Counted from the first letter of the stretch, positions 10,324-19,087 are shown. The stretch is DNA of 32,529 nt from Actinomycetes bacterium (GCA_021802025.1 JAKABC010000002.1:1-32529); one strand, 5' to 3'. Notes: generated by a model from the letters alone, not told the origin. Numbers and translations are program-made.

Positions 10324-11258
10324 GAGCGCCCCCGTTCCCAGAAGCCCGGGCCCACGGGCTGGTCGTAGTCCGCCTGGGCGCGCAGGTAGCCCTGCGCGTC
10401 GATGTACAGCGGTAGCTGGGGCAGGGGGCGCGGGGCCGGCCCGAAGGTGGGGATCGCGCCGTCGGTGACGTTGAACATCGACTGGTGGCAGGGGCACACG
10501 AGCAACTGGAGTTGCTGCTCGTAGAGACCCACTGGGCACCCCAGGTGCGTGCACAGCTTGGAGTAGGCGACGTACCCCTTCGGGCCCCAAGTCGCGCGAC
10601 CCTTCTGGGTGACGTAGTTGAAGTTGGACAGACGGATCAGCACGGTCTGGTCGACGGCCTGGCCCCGGTCGGTGTTCTCGGTCCCCTCGGGGAAGACCGT
10701 CACGATCGAGCCCACCGCGAGGTCACCCTCGTGGATGCGCCGACCGGTCTGGTCGACGAGGTACGACCCCTTGCGCCAGTCGGTGTGAAAGAGCGTCCCC
10801 TTGGGCAGCGGTCCGAGGCTGCGCAAGAGGGGGAACAGCGCGACGATCCCGAAGATCCCCATCCCGCCCCCGAGCAGTCCGCCCAGCAGCGGGCGGCGCT
10901 TGACGACCGAGGCGCCGCGGTCCACGAGCACCGCGGCGAGGGCCTCGCGCTCGGCGGCGTCGTTGGCCAGGGGGTGGCGCTCCTCGACGAACGGTCCGCG
11001 GGGCATGAGGTACTTGCCCCAGGCGATGAGCCCGAGCCCGAGGAACAGCAGGCCACCGCCGAGGGTCGCACCGAGGATCCACGGCTTGGCGTTCACCCAG
11101 TAGGCGGCGCCGAAGCCCGCGACGCACGCCATGCCCACGACGAACAGTGCCGCGATGACCGCTTCGACGACGTGGGGGTTGCGCGCCGAGGGCTCGAGGT
11201 GCGGGTCGTCGGCGCGCAGGCCCGCGAGAGCGACCGGGGTACGAGACTCGTCGCTCAC
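10320..11258 (-). CDS. qcrA: Rieske iron-sulfur subunit of the bc1 complex
   Basis: A 312-residue Rieske protein that passes electrons from menaquinol to the diheme cytochrome QcrC. The 2Fe-2S ligands are in CTHLGCP (near residue 236) and CPCHQS (near 255). As in other actinobacteria, it has a long N-terminal membrane part with three hydrophobic helices: VIAALFVVGMACVAGFGAAY, WILGATLGGGLLFLGLGLIAW and LGGLLGGGMGIFGIVALFPLL. The Rieske fold follows on the outer face. It starts at a GTG overlapping the qcrC stop (11255-11258), and its own stop overlaps the qcrB start, so the three genes are translationally coupled. Confidence 0.96.
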   Translation of the reverse strand: MSDESRTPVALAGLRADDPHLEPSARNPHVVEAVIAALFVVGMACVAGFGAAYWVNAKPWILGATLGGGLLFLGLGLIAWGKYLMPRGPFVEERHPLANDAAEREALAAVLVDRGASVVKRRPLLGGLLGGGMGIFGIVALFPLLRSLGPLPKGTLFHTDWRKGSYLVDQTGRRIHEGDLAVGSIVTVFPEGTENTDRGQAVDQTVLIRLSNFNYVTQKGRATWGPKGYVAYSKLCTHLGCPVGLYEQQLQLLVCPCHQSMFNVTDGAIPTFGPAPRPLPQLPLYIDAQGYLRAQADYDQPVGPGFWERGRS

Positions 11259-12145
11259 GCGCGCTCCCCGATCCAGTAGGCGATGAGGGCGAGCAGGCCC
11301 ACGCCGATCACCAGGGCGACGAAGCCCTCGGCCACCGGGCCGAGCTGGCCGAGCCCGAACCCGCCCGGGTTCTCCGGGTGCTGGATGTACTTCGTGACGT
11401 AGGCCACGATGTCGTCGACCTGCTGGTCCGAGAGGTTGCCGGTGAAGCGCGGCATGTTGCCCGGACCGGTGCGGATCGCCTCGGCCACCTGGTAGGCGGG
11501 GATGTGGCGCAGCGACGGCGCGAAGGTCGCGTAGGCCAGTGCGTCGCCGTCGCCCTCAATGGTGTGACACGCCGCGCAGTTGAGCGCGAACAGGGCCATG
11601 CCGGTGGCCACGTTCGCCCGCTTCACGTGGGGGTCCGGGATGTAGGGGTAGCTCGGCAGGATCGAGTTGATCCACGCGGCGATGGCCTCGGCCTGGGCCG
11701 GGGTCAGGCGAGGCTGACGCCGGGGCGCCTGCACCGCCGTGGGGTCGGCCGCGGGCATGCGTCCCGAGACGATCCAGAAGTCGATGGTGGCCGGCCCGAG
11801 TCCCACCAGGTTCGGGTAGGCGCCCACGGTGCCGGGGGCCGGCACGCCGTCGGCCATGGTGCCGTGGCACGACGCGCAGTTCTCCATGTAGAGAGCCTGA
11901 CCGAGCTGGGTGAGCGCCGAGGAGGGCGCCCGGTAGGTGATCCACTTGTCGCCGTAGGAGACGATCTGGCCGCTGGCGTTCCTCGTCACCTGGCTCGAGT
12001 TGGGCGTGCCCGCGTCGCGGCGGGTGGTCTGGAACGGCCCCGGGGCGGCCCCGGCCGCCCCGGCGAGCAGCGCGAGCGGTCCCAGCGCGAGCGTGGCCGC
12101 GACGGCGGCCAGGCTCACTCGGGCGAGAGGGGGGCGACGCACCAC
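11255..12145 (-). CDS. qcrC: Diheme cytochrome c subunit of the bc1 complex
   Basis: A 296-residue protein with an N-terminal signal sequence or anchor (VSLAAVAATLALGPLALLAGAAGA), two CXXCH heme-binding motifs, CASCH (90-94) and CAACH (190-194), and a C-terminal transmembrane helix (FVALVIGVGLLALIAYWIG). This is the actinobacterial QcrC layout, in which two fused cytochrome c domains carry electrons directly to the aa3 oxidase so no soluble cytochrome c is needed. Likely axial Met ligands lie in SGRMPAAD and GPGNMPRFTG. The start is the first of two tandem GTG codons at 12145; the second would shorten it by one residue. Four bases separate it from ctaE upstream. Confidence 0.95.
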   Translation of the reverse strand: MVRRPPLARVSLAAVAATLALGPLALLAGAAGAAPGPFQTTRRDAGTPNSSQVTRNASGQIVSYGDKWITYRAPSSALTQLGQALYMENCASCHGTMADGVPAPGTVGAYPNLVGLGPATIDFWIVSGRMPAADPTAVQAPRRQPRLTPAQAEAIAAWINSILPSYPYIPDPHVKRANVATGMALFALNCAACHTIEGDGDALAYATFAPSLRHIPAYQVAEAIRTGPGNMPRFTGNLSDQQVDDIVAYVTKYIQHPENPGGFGLGQLGPVAEGFVALVIGVGLLALIAYWIGERA

Positions 12146-12149
12146 GGAC

Positions 12150-12743
12150 CTACTTCAGTAAGAACAGGGACGAGTACAGCCCGATCCAGACCACGTCCAC
12201 GAAGTGCCAGTAGTAACTGACGGCCTGGAACGTCGACAGCTCACCGGGGTCGCCCTGTCGACCGCGCATGCGAAAGAGCAGGAAACCCATCGCCACCAGG
12301 CCCAAGAACACGTGCAGGCCGTGCAGGCCGGTCGTGATGAAAAAGATCGAGCCGTAGGAGTTCGTGTACCACCGGGTCGCCAGGTGGGTCCACTCGTAGG
12401 CCTGGTTGCCGAGGAAGAGCGTCCCCATCACGATCGTCACGATGATCCAGTTGCGGGCCTTGCCGCGCTGACGGTGCTCGATCAGCCACACCGCCCACTG
12501 CATCGTGAACGACGAGGCGACCAGGATGATCGTGAAGATTCCGGCCTGGAGGGTGTCGACCTTGGTGCCCACGGGGGGCCACGACGCGAGGTGCGCTCGA
12601 ATCGTGAAAAGTGCGGCGAACAGGCCGGAGAAGAACATCAGCTCAGAGCCGAGCCAGATCATCACGCCGATGGCGAGCATCGGCGGACGGTCGTGAACGA
12701 TCTTCCCCGCGTTCGCCAGGCTTGTGGGGGCGGCCTGACTCAC
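12150..12743 (-). CDS. ctaE: Cytochrome c oxidase subunit III
   Basis: Subunit III of the aa3 oxidase, 197 residues with five hydrophobic helices. Typical motifs are IWLGSELMFFSGLFAALFTIRA, GNQAYEWTHL, ITTGLHGLHVFLGL and YYWHFVDVVWIGLYSSLFLL. The ORF track starts at 12797, but that would overlap the helicase gene by 44 bases. I prefer the GTG at 12743 (VSQAAPTSLANAGKIV), ten bases after the helD stop and preceded by a weak purine stretch, AGAAAAGAAG. It forms the usual actinobacterial ctaE-qcrCAB cluster. No separate promoter box is visible in the ten-base gap, so the operon may be transcribed from inside helD or together with it. The catalytic subunits ctaC and ctaD are not in the window. 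Confidence 0.94.
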   Translation of the reverse strand: MSQAAPTSLANAGKIVHDRPPMLAIGVMIWLGSELMFFSGLFAALFTIRAHLASWPPVGTKVDTLQAGIFTIILVASSFTMQWAVWLIEHRQRGKARNWIIVTIVMGTLFLGNQAYEWTHLATRWYTNSYGSIFFITTGLHGLHVFLGLVAMGFLLFRMRGRQGDPGELSTFQAVSYYWHFVDVVWIGLYSSLFLLK

Positions 12744-12753
12744 GGCTTCTTTT

Positions 12754-15102
12754 CTAGCCGATTTCGACGACCCGTTCGACGCGCCGGCGCTCATCAAGGG
12801 CCGCGCGCACGCTCTCCGGCAGCGCCTCGCCCGCGACGACGCTCAGTCGGCGGGTCGGACGAGTGAGGGCAACGTAGAGCGTGCGCAGTCCCCGAGCCGA
12901 GGTCGCCCACCCCGGGGCCGCCCCCCGAGCGGCGATCCGGCCGGGGCCGACGACGACCACGGCGTCGAACTCGAGCCCGTGGGCCCCTTCGGCCGGTACG
13001 ACGACGAGATCGGCCGACAGTCCCCGGCCCCCCGCGACGCGCGGGTCGACCGCGACGAGGCCGGCGGCGTCGAGTGCGTCGAGGGTCTCGCGGACGCTTC
13101 CGTCGGGCACGATCACGGCGACCCGACCCGGGGCCACGTCGGCGAGCGCGCGACGGGCGGCGACGGCGACCGCGGCGGCGGCGGCCTCGGGCTCGACCTC
13201 GATCACGTCGGGCACCACGCCCACGCGGCGCACCGGGCGCGGCGCCACCAGGTCGGGCGTGGCCGCCGCGAGGGTCGGGGCCGCGAAGTCGAGCACCTCG
13301 GCCGGGGTGCGGTAACTGACCGTCAGGTCGACCCGGCGCGGCGGCCGACGCGGCTCGAGGACCGCGAGCAGGGCGTCCCACGAGGCCGGGGAGCTGGCGC
13401 TCGTCGCCTGGCCCATGTCCCCCACGATCGTCATCGAGCCGGACAGGTCGCGCCGCTTCAGCACGCGCAGCTCCATGGGCGAGAGGTCCTGAGCCTCGTC
13501 GACCACGATGTGGCCGTAGGTGGCGAACTCGGCCTCGTCGAGCTCGGTCACCACTGAACTGGCCTGTCGCTGGGCCTCCCGCAGGGCGGCCGCACGCACG
13601 TCACCGGCGTACGCGTCGAGGTCCACCCCGAGGCTCGCGACGCCGTCGACCTTGGCGGCCGAGCGGGGACGACGGCGGGGCCCGACGAGCACCCGGGCCT
13701 CGTCGATGAGGGCCGCGTCGGCCTTGGTCCAGGTGACGTCGTCGACCGAGGCCGACCGGGGCCGGAACAGTGAGGCGATCTCCTCGTCGCTGAGCACGCC
13801 CTGGCCGGCCGCGCGCAACAGGGCCGGCGCGCCGAAGAGGTCGTGGAGCAGCTCCTGGCCCGACAGGCGCGGCCAGATCCGCTGGAGGGCCTCTTTGAAC
13901 TGCGGCGTGAGGCGGATCTGCTCGGCGAGCTCCTCGAGCGACCCGCCCTCGTCGGGCTCGCGACGCGCGCGCGCGAGGTACCCCTGGGCCAGTCGGGCCG
14001 CCAGCTCGCGGCCCACCGCCGAGCGGCGCTGGTTGTGGGTCCCCGGACGGCGACGCGCCCGCTCGACGGCGTCGCGCGTGTGGCGGGCCCGCAGCACCAG
14101 GACCGCCCGGCCGAGGGGGATCTCCACGTCGTTCTTGAGCGGCCGCTCGCGGGTCCGCAGCGCTTGCGCGAGCACCTCGACCATGCGCAGGTCGCCCTTG
14201 AGCCGGGCGACCTCCTCGGGCTCCTCGGCGCGCACCTCGACGTTGGTGACGAGCCCCGACACCGTGGAGAGCGTCACGCCCGACTCACCGAGCGACGGCA
14301 GCACGTTCTCGATGTAGTCGAGAAAGAGCGGGTTGGGCCCGACCACGAGCACGCCCTGGCGCTCCAGGGTCGCCCGGTGGGTGAACAGCAGGTAGGCGGC
14401 CCGGTGCAGGGCGACGGCCGTCTTGCCCGTGCCCGGCCCACCCTGGACGAGCAGGATGCCCGCGAGGGGGCTGCGGATGATCTCGTCCTGCTCGCCCTGG
14501 ATCGTCGCCACGATGTCGCCCATGCGCCCGGTGCGCGCTCGTCCGAGGGCCGCCAGCAGCGCCCCCGGACCGCCGAGCGCCAGCCCTCCCTCGATGAGGC
14601 CCTCGTCGGTCGCCGCGCGGACCTCGTCCTCGGGCAGGTCGAGCTCGCCGCGCTCGTCGGCGAAGTACTCGTCCTCCACCCCGACCACGGCGTTGGAGCG
14701 GATCGCGACGTGACGACGTCGCGACAGGCCGAGGGGCTCGACGCCGGTGGCGCGGTAGAAGGCCTCGGCGACCGGCGCGCGCCAGTCGACGACGAGCGGG
14801 TTCAGGCCCTCGTCGGACACCGCCAGGCGCCCGACGTGGTAGGTCTCGGCGCGGCCGTCCTCGCGGGGGTGGTAGTCGATGCGCCCGAAGAAGAGGGCCT
14901 GGTCACCGATGGAGAGTTGATCGAGGCGGTGCAGGGCCGTCCCCATCACGACGTCACGCTCGACGAGGTCCCCCGCCCCGCGCATGGTCGCCACCGCGAC
15001 GCTGTCGCGCATCGAGGTGGCCTCGCGGCGCATGTGGTCCAGTGCTCCCAGGGCGCGGTCGAGGAACGCCTGCTCCTCGGCGATCTCACGCTCGTGGGCC
15101 AT
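12754..15102 (-). CDS. HelD-like superfamily I helicase acting on RNA polymerase
   Basis: A 782-residue protein of the UvrD/Rep-like HelD group. These bind RNA polymerase through an N-terminal coiled coil and use ATP to strip it from stalled or hibernating complexes. Visible features are the N-terminal coiled coil (REIAEEQAFLDRALGALDHMRRE), Walker A GGPGTGKTAVALHRAAYL (near residue 222), VVGPNPLFLDYIENVLPSLGE, Walker B VVDEAQDLSPMELRVLKRR (near 533), the SYRTPAEVLDFA motif and the C-terminal helicase motif YVALTRPTRRLSVV. Length and order fit HelD rather than DNA-repair UvrD or PcrA. The ATG at 15102 is preferred, with AAGGA about ten bases upstream; an in-frame GTG two codons earlier is possible. 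The 1154-residue ORF-track version wrongly extends into antisense hemE. Confidence 0.88.
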   Translation of the reverse strand: MAHEREIAEEQAFLDRALGALDHMRREATSMRDSVAVATMRGAGDLVERDVVMGTALHRLDQLSIGDQALFFGRIDYHPREDGRAETYHVGRLAVSDEGLNPLVVDWRAPVAEAFYRATGVEPLGLSRRRHVAIRSNAVVGVEDEYFADERGELDLPEDEVRAATDEGLIEGGLALGGPGALLAALGRARTGRMGDIVATIQGEQDEIIRSPLAGILLVQGGPGTGKTAVALHRAAYLLFTHRATLERQGVLVVGPNPLFLDYIENVLPSLGESGVTLSTVSGLVTNVEVRAEEPEEVARLKGDLRMVEVLAQALRTRERPLKNDVEIPLGRAVLVLRARHTRDAVERARRRPGTHNQRRSAVGRELAARLAQGYLARARREPDEGGSLEELAEQIRLTPQFKEALQRIWPRLSGQELLHDLFGAPALLRAAGQGVLSDEEIASLFRPRSASVDDVTWTKADAALIDEARVLVGPRRRPRSAAKVDGVASLGVDLDAYAGDVRAAALREAQRQASSVVTELDEAEFATYGHIVVDEAQDLSPMELRVLKRRDLSGSMTIVGDMGQATSASSPASWDALLAVLEPRRPPRRVDLTVSYRTPAEVLDFAAPTLAAATPDLVAPRPVRRVGVVPDVIEVEPEAAAAAVAVAARRALADVAPGRVAVIVPDGSVRETLDALDAAGLVAVDPRVAGGRGLSADLVVVPAEGAHGLEFDAVVVVGPGRIAARGAAPGWATSARGLRTLYVALTRPTRRLSVVAGEALPESVRAALDERRRVERVVEIG

Positions 15103-15134
15103 CGGCACACCGTCCTTGGAATAGGGAAGGAACG

Positions 15135-15140
15135 ATTCTA
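15135..15140 (-). promoter_or_regulatory. -10 promoter element for the HelD-like gene
   Basis: The minus strand reads CCTAGAAT, with TAGAAT fitting TANNNT, 32 bases upstream of the ATG at 15102. It faces a near-identical CCTAGATT box on the plus strand for hemE, so this 108-base intergenic region looks like a bidirectional promoter. Confidence 0.5.
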
Positions 15141-15170
15141 GGCGAGGTCGACCCCGCCAGAGTCGGGTCC

Positions 15171-15183
15171 GGCGGGACCCGCC
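15171..15183. promoter_or_regulatory. Inverted repeat GGCGGG-A-CCCGCC abutting the hemE -10 box
   Basis: A perfect six-base inverted repeat with a one-base centre, ending directly at TAGATT of the hemE promoter. A further CCCGCC copy lies at 15153-15158, so three half-sites are spread over the divergent helD/hemE region. The position in the -10/-35 spacer is where a repressor would act. GC-rich chance palindromes are common in this genome, so this is tentative. Confidence 0.4.
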
Positions 15184-15189
15184 TAGATT
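15184..15189 (+). promoter_or_regulatory. -10 promoter element of the hem operon
   Basis: CCTAGATT, with TAGATT fitting TANNNT, is followed 21 bases later by the hemE GTG. A purine-rich AAAGGGG at 15200-15206 serves as a probable ribosome binding site, so this transcript has a short leader, unlike hutG and the MoxR gene. Confidence 0.55.
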
Positions 15190-15210
15190 GGGCCGGTCGA
15201 AAGGGGCGCG

Positions 15211-16245
15211 GTGAGCGAATCGGCCTTCCTCAGGGCCTGCCGGGGCGAGTCGGTGGACCACGTGCCCGTCTGGTTCATGCGCCAGGCGGGCCGCTCGCTG
15301 CCCGAGTACCGGGCGCTGCGCTCGAGCGGCTCGATCCTCGAGGCCATCGCCCAGCCCGACGTGGCCTGTGAGGTGACCCTCCAGCCGGTGCGCCGTTACG
15401 GGGTGGACGCGGCCATCTTGTTCTCCGATATCGTCGTGCCCTACCACGCGATCGGCTTCGGCATCGACGTGGTGCCCGGGCGCGGGCCGGTCGTCGAGGA
15501 CCCCTTCCGACACGAGCGCGACCTCGAGCGCCTGCGCGATCTCACCGAGGACGACGTGGCCCACGTCACCGCCACGGTGGAGAAGGTCGTCGCCGCGCTC
15601 GACCCCTCGGTGCCCCTTATTGGCTTCGCCGGTGCGCCCTTCACCGTGGCGAGCTACCTCGTCGAGGGGGCGCCGACCCGCGAGTTCGGCGTGATCAAGA
15701 CCCTCATGCACGCCGACCCGGGACTGTTCGAGCGATTGTGCGACCGGCTCGTCGCGATCACCGTCGCCTTCTTGCGCGCCCAGGTCGCCCACGGGGCTCG
15801 GGCCCTCCAGCTCTTCGACTCCTGGGCCGGGGCGCTCTCGCGCGACGAGTACGTGCGCTTCGCCCTCGAGCCGACCCGGCGCGTCCTCGAGGGCGTGGCC
15901 GACCTCGACGTGCCCACGATCGTCTTCGGCGTGGGCACCGGCGAGATCCTCGACCTCATGGCCGAGTGCGGGTCCTCGGTGGTGGGTGTCGACTGGCACG
16001 TCGACCTCGACCGGGCGCGCGCGCGCGTGGGCGATCGCGCCGTCCAGGGCAACCTCGACCCGGCGCGCTGCCTGGGCGCGGCGCCCCTCGCGATCGAGGC
16101 CGCCCGTGAGGTGCTCGCCAAGGCGGGCGCGACGCCCGGGCACGTCTTTAACCTGGGCCACGGCGTGCTGCCCTCGACCGACCCCAGCGTCCTCGAGGCG
16201 GTGGTCCGCGTGGTGCACGACGAGGGCAAGGCGGGGGTGCGATGA
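15211..16245 (+). CDS. hemE: Uroporphyrinogen decarboxylase
   Basis: A 344-residue cytoplasmic enzyme that removes four acetate carboxyls from uroporphyrinogen III to give coproporphyrinogen III. The signature WFMRQAGRSLPEYRALR is near the N-terminus (the common form is GRYLPEYR). It is followed by AAILFSDIVVPYHAIGFGIDV, FAGAPFTVASYLVEG, LFDSWAGALS and the C-terminal FNLGHGVLPSTDP. The GTG start has AAAGGGG just upstream and matches the family N-terminus. The stop overlaps the hemH ATG by four bases (ATGA). It is the first gene of a three-gene heme operon divergent from the HelD-like gene. Confidence 0.97.
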   Translation: MSESAFLRACRGESVDHVPVWFMRQAGRSLPEYRALRSSGSILEAIAQPDVACEVTLQPVRRYGVDAAILFSDIVVPYHAIGFGIDVVPGRGPVVEDPFRHERDLERLRDLTEDDVAHVTATVEKVVAALDPSVPLIGFAGAPFTVASYLVEGAPTREFGVIKTLMHADPGLFERLCDRLVAITVAFLRAQVAHGARALQLFDSWAGALSRDEYVRFALEPTRRVLEGVADLDVPTIVFGVGTGEILDLMAECGSSVVGVDWHVDLDRARARVGDRAVQGNLDPARCLGAAPLAIEAAREVLAKAGATPGHVFNLGHGVLPSTDPSVLEAVVRVVHDEGKAGVR

Positions 16246-17147
16246 CGACGGGGGTCCTGGTCATGGCGTACGGGACGCCCACCACCCGCAACGACGTCGA
16301 GGCGTACTACACCCGCATCCGCCACGGGCGGGCGCCGACCCCGGAGTTGCTGGCCGACCTCACGCGACGCTACGACGCGATCGGGGGCACCTCGCCGCTC
16401 GCCCAGCGCACGGCCGCCCAGGTGGCGGGGCTGCGCGCCGAACTCGAACGCAGGGCCCCGGGCGCCTTCGACGTGCGCTTCGGCTCGAAGTACGAGCCGC
16501 CCCTGCTCGAAGAGGCCGCCTCGGCCTTCCGCGACGAGGGATTCGACGAGGTCGTCGGGCTGGCGCTGGCCCCCCACTCCTCGTCGATGTCGACCGACCA
16601 GTACATGGAGCGCGCCAAAGGGGCCCTGGGGCCGGCGGTGCGCTTCACGCCGATCGGCCGCTGGTACGACGCGCCCGGCTTCTTAGAGCTGATCGCCCGG
16701 AGGGTCACCGACGCCCTGGCCAGCGTGGACCCGGCGCGCGCCGAGTCCACCGTGGTCGTCTTTAGCGCCCACTCGCTCCCCGAGCGGATCCTCGAGCGCG
16801 GCGACGACTACCCGGACCAGCTCCTCGACTCCGCCACGCGGGCGGCGGCGCTCGCCGGCGTCAGCCGCTTCACGACGGCCTGGCAGTCCGCGGGGCGCAC
16901 GGCCGATCCCTGGATCGGCCCCGACATCCTCGCGGTGTTGCGCGACCTGCGCGCCTCGGGGGTGACCGACGTGGTGTCGTGTCCCATCGGGTTCGTCGCC
17001 GACCACCTCGAGGTCCTCTACGACATCGACGTGGAGGCCCAGGGCGTCGCGCGCGAGATCGGCCTCCACCTGGTGCGCACGGCCTCACTCAACGACGACC
17101 CCGCGTTCACCTCGATCCTGGCCGACGTGGTCCTCGCGGCGGTCTAG
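16242..17147 (+). CDS. hemH: Coproporphyrin ferrochelatase
   Basis: A 301-residue ferrochelatase (also called CpfC) that inserts Fe(II) into the porphyrin. In actinobacteria the substrate is coproporphyrin III in the coproporphyrin-dependent route. Motifs are VLVMAYGTPTTRNDVEAYY at the N-terminus, RYDAIGGTSPLAQRT, the active-site region VVFSAHSLPERIL, TTAWQSAGRTADPWIGPDI and VSCPIGFVADHLEVLYDID. The gene overlaps hemE by four bases and abuts the next gene, where TAG is directly followed by GTG. A coproheme decarboxylase gene (hemQ/chdC) needed to finish this route is not in the window. No Cys-rich 2Fe-2S motif stands out near the C-terminus. Confidence 0.95.
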   Translation: MTTGVLVMAYGTPTTRNDVEAYYTRIRHGRAPTPELLADLTRRYDAIGGTSPLAQRTAAQVAGLRAELERRAPGAFDVRFGSKYEPPLLEEAASAFRDEGFDEVVGLALAPHSSSMSTDQYMERAKGALGPAVRFTPIGRWYDAPGFLELIARRVTDALASVDPARAESTVVVFSAHSLPERILERGDDYPDQLLDSATRAAALAGVSRFTTAWQSAGRTADPWIGPDILAVLRDLRASGVTDVVSCPIGFVADHLEVLYDIDVEAQGVAREIGLHLVRTASLNDDPAFTSILADVVLAAV

Positions 17148-18590
17148 GTGGCCCGTCGCTCGGTCGTCGTCGTCGGCGGCGGCGTCGCCGGCCTGGCCGC
17201 CGCCTACGAGCTGAGCGGGCCGGGTGCGAGCCGCGACGCCACGACCCCGCGGGTCGAGCTCATTGAGCTCGGCGAGCGCCTCGGCGGCGCGCTCGCCACG
17301 ATCGAGTTCGCCGGGCGCGTCCTCGACGTCGGGCCCGACGGCGTGCTCGCCCGACGACCCGAGGCGCTCGCGCTCGTCGACGAGCTCGAGCTCGGCGATC
17401 GGCTCGAGCCGATTGCCGCGTCGGGCGCGTGGATCTGGCTGCGCGGGGCGGCCCGGGAGATGCCGGACGGACTCACCCTCGGGGTGCCCACCGACGCGGC
17501 GGCGCTGCGCCGCTGGCCCGGGCTCAGCCGCCGGGCTCGCTGGGCCCTCGCCCGGGACCGGCGCTGGCCGGTGCGTCTGAGCGTCGGCGACGACGCCACG
17601 ATCGGGGCGATCGTGCGCGCGAAGCTCGGCGACGAGGTCGCCCGCGGCCTCGTCGAGCCCCTCATCGGGGGGATCCAGGCCGGACGCATCGACGAGCTCT
17701 CGGCGCGCTCGGTCTTCCCGGCGCTGCTCGAGGCCGCCCGGCGCGGCGGGTCGCTCGCCGCCGCCCTGGGCGCGGGCGGGCCCGCCTCGCCCGGTCCGCG
17801 ACACGGGGCCGGCTCGGGTGGGCCGGCCTTCGTCTCGCTCACCAGCGGGCTCGGCTCCCTGGTCGGGGCGCTCGAGGGGGCGCTCGCCGCGCGCGGGGTC
17901 GTCCTGCGCCGCGCCACCGCGGTGACCGCCCTGCGGCGCACGCCCTCGGGGCCGTACCCCTGGGAGGTCGACACGGCCAGCACGACCACGCCGGCCGACG
18001 CGATCGTGCTGGCCACGCCGGCCCCGGTCACGGCGGCCCTGGCCGGGCGTCACGACGCCGCGCTCGCCGCCCTGTCGAGGGTGCGCAGCGCCGGGGTCGC
18101 CGTCGTGAGCCTCAGCCTCGAACGCGCGACCACCACCCTGCCCCCCACGGGCACCGGCCTGCTCGTCCCGCTCGCCACGGCGTGGTCCGGCCCCGACACG
18201 ATGCTCGTCACCGCGCTCACCTTCCTCGACCGCAAGTGGCCCCACCTGCGTCGCGACGACGACGTGCTGGTGCGCGCCCACGTCGGACGGAGCGACGACG
18301 CGCGCTGGCGCGACCTCGACGACGACGCACTCGTCACGCGCGTTCTCGACGAGGTTCGACACCTACTCGGTCGTGTCGGCCCGGTGCGCGCCGCCCACGT
18401 CGCGCGCTGGCCCGCGGCGCTGGCCCAGTACGAGCTCGGCCACGCACCCCTGGTCGAGGCGGCCCGCACCAGGGCGCGCGACCTCGGGCTCGCCCTCGCG
18501 GGCGCCGCCTACGACGGGGTGGGCGTGCCGGCCACGATCGGCTCGGGACGGCGCGCCGCGCGCGAGGTGCGCGACCACTTCGCTAACTAG
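17148..18590 (+). CDS. hemY: Coproporphyrinogen III (protoporphyrinogen-type) oxidase
   Basis: A 480-residue FAD-dependent oxidase of the HemY/CgoX type, which oxidises coproporphyrinogen III to coproporphyrin III with oxygen. The N-terminal dinucleotide-binding fold is VVVVGGGVAGLAAAYEL, followed by ELIELGERLGGALATIEFAGRVLDVGPDG, a central LIGGIQAGRIDELSARSVFP and the C-terminal FAD contact GAAYDGVGVPATIGSGRRAA, all typical. It starts at the GTG directly after the hemH stop. It ends head to head with the HAD phosphatase gene: both stops share the palindrome CTAG (18587-18590), leaving no room for a terminator between them. The ORF-track frames overlapping it are GC-rich shadows. Confidence 0.94.
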   Translation: MARRSVVVVGGGVAGLAAAYELSGPGASRDATTPRVELIELGERLGGALATIEFAGRVLDVGPDGVLARRPEALALVDELELGDRLEPIAASGAWIWLRGAAREMPDGLTLGVPTDAAALRRWPGLSRRARWALARDRRWPVRLSVGDDATIGAIVRAKLGDEVARGLVEPLIGGIQAGRIDELSARSVFPALLEAARRGGSLAAALGAGGPASPGPRHGAGSGGPAFVSLTSGLGSLVGALEGALAARGVVLRRATAVTALRRTPSGPYPWEVDTASTTTPADAIVLATPAPVTAALAGRHDAALAALSRVRSAGVAVVSLSLERATTTLPPTGTGLLVPLATAWSGPDTMLVTALTFLDRKWPHLRRDDDVLVRAHVGRSDDARWRDLDDDALVTRVLDEVRHLLGRVGPVRAAHVARWPAALAQYELGHAPLVEAARTRARDLGLALAGAAYDGVGVPATIGSGRRAAREVRDHFAN

Positions 18591-19087
18591 AGGTAGTAGC
18601 CGGAGTGGACGTAGAGGCAGGGCACGCCTTCGTCGAGGTACATCGCGTGGTTGCGCGGGTCGTCGTCGAGGGCGAGGCGCACGTCGTAGCCGCGAGCGCG
18701 CAGGTCGTGCAGCGTCGCGCGCTTGTAGCGCTCGACGCCGGCGTAGTCCCCGTGGTCGCGCATCACCAGCAGGTCCCAGCGCAGCCCGTGGCGCTCCAGC
18801 CACTCGACGGTGGCCGTCTGGACCCGGCGGGGCCGACCCGTCACCAGCACGACGACGAGGTCGGCGACCAGCAGCTCGGCCAGGCGCGCCACCTCCTCGA
18901 CCGGCGGGTCGCCACCCACCTCGTCGAAGAAGCGGCGCCAGTCCCCGCGGTCGAGGTGGTGCTGGCGCCCGGCGGCGTCCGCGAGGACCCCGTCCACGTC
19001 GAAGATCACCGTGGCCCCCGCGGGACGGGGGCCGCTGCGCCAGAGCCAGTTCTCGGGGATGGGGGCGGCGTTCTCCACGGTCGTCAC
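18587..19087 (-). CDS. HAD-superfamily phosphatase, polynucleotide-kinase phosphatase-like
   Basis: A 166-residue single-domain haloacid dehalogenase-like protein. Motif I is FDVDGVLADA, with the nucleophile Asp and general-acid Asp; motif II is VLVTGRP; the motif III Lys is in VERYKRATL; motif IV is LALDDDPRNHAMYL. The small helical cap region (RQHHLDRGDWRRFFDEV) is typical of the phosphatase domain related to T4 polynucleotide kinase and of acid-phosphatase-like HADs. The substrate is unknown; phosphorylated nucleic-acid ends or small phosphates are possible. The start is taken as GTG at 19087, although the GTG nine bases downstream is also possible. A divergent 53-base gap separates it from the MprF-like gene, where TAGTCT (19129-19134, minus strand) might be its -10 box. 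Confidence 0.85.
   Translation of the reverse strand: MTTVENAAPIPENWLWRSGPRPAGATVIFDVDGVLADAAGRQHHLDRGDWRRFFDEVGGDPPVEEVARLAELLVADLVVVLVTGRPRRVQTATVEWLERHGLRWDLLVMRDHGDYAGVERYKRATLHDLRARGYDVRLALDDDPRNHAMYLDEGVPCLYVHSGYYL

Noticed and set aside
12744-12797. Track start of ctaE at 12797
   Set aside because: Would overlap the HelD-like coding end by 44 bases; the GTG at 12743 gives the family length.
15103-16218. Upstream extension of the HelD-like frame to 1154 residues
   Set aside because: Lies antisense to hemE and past the promoter region; the conserved N-terminus begins at the ATG at 15102.
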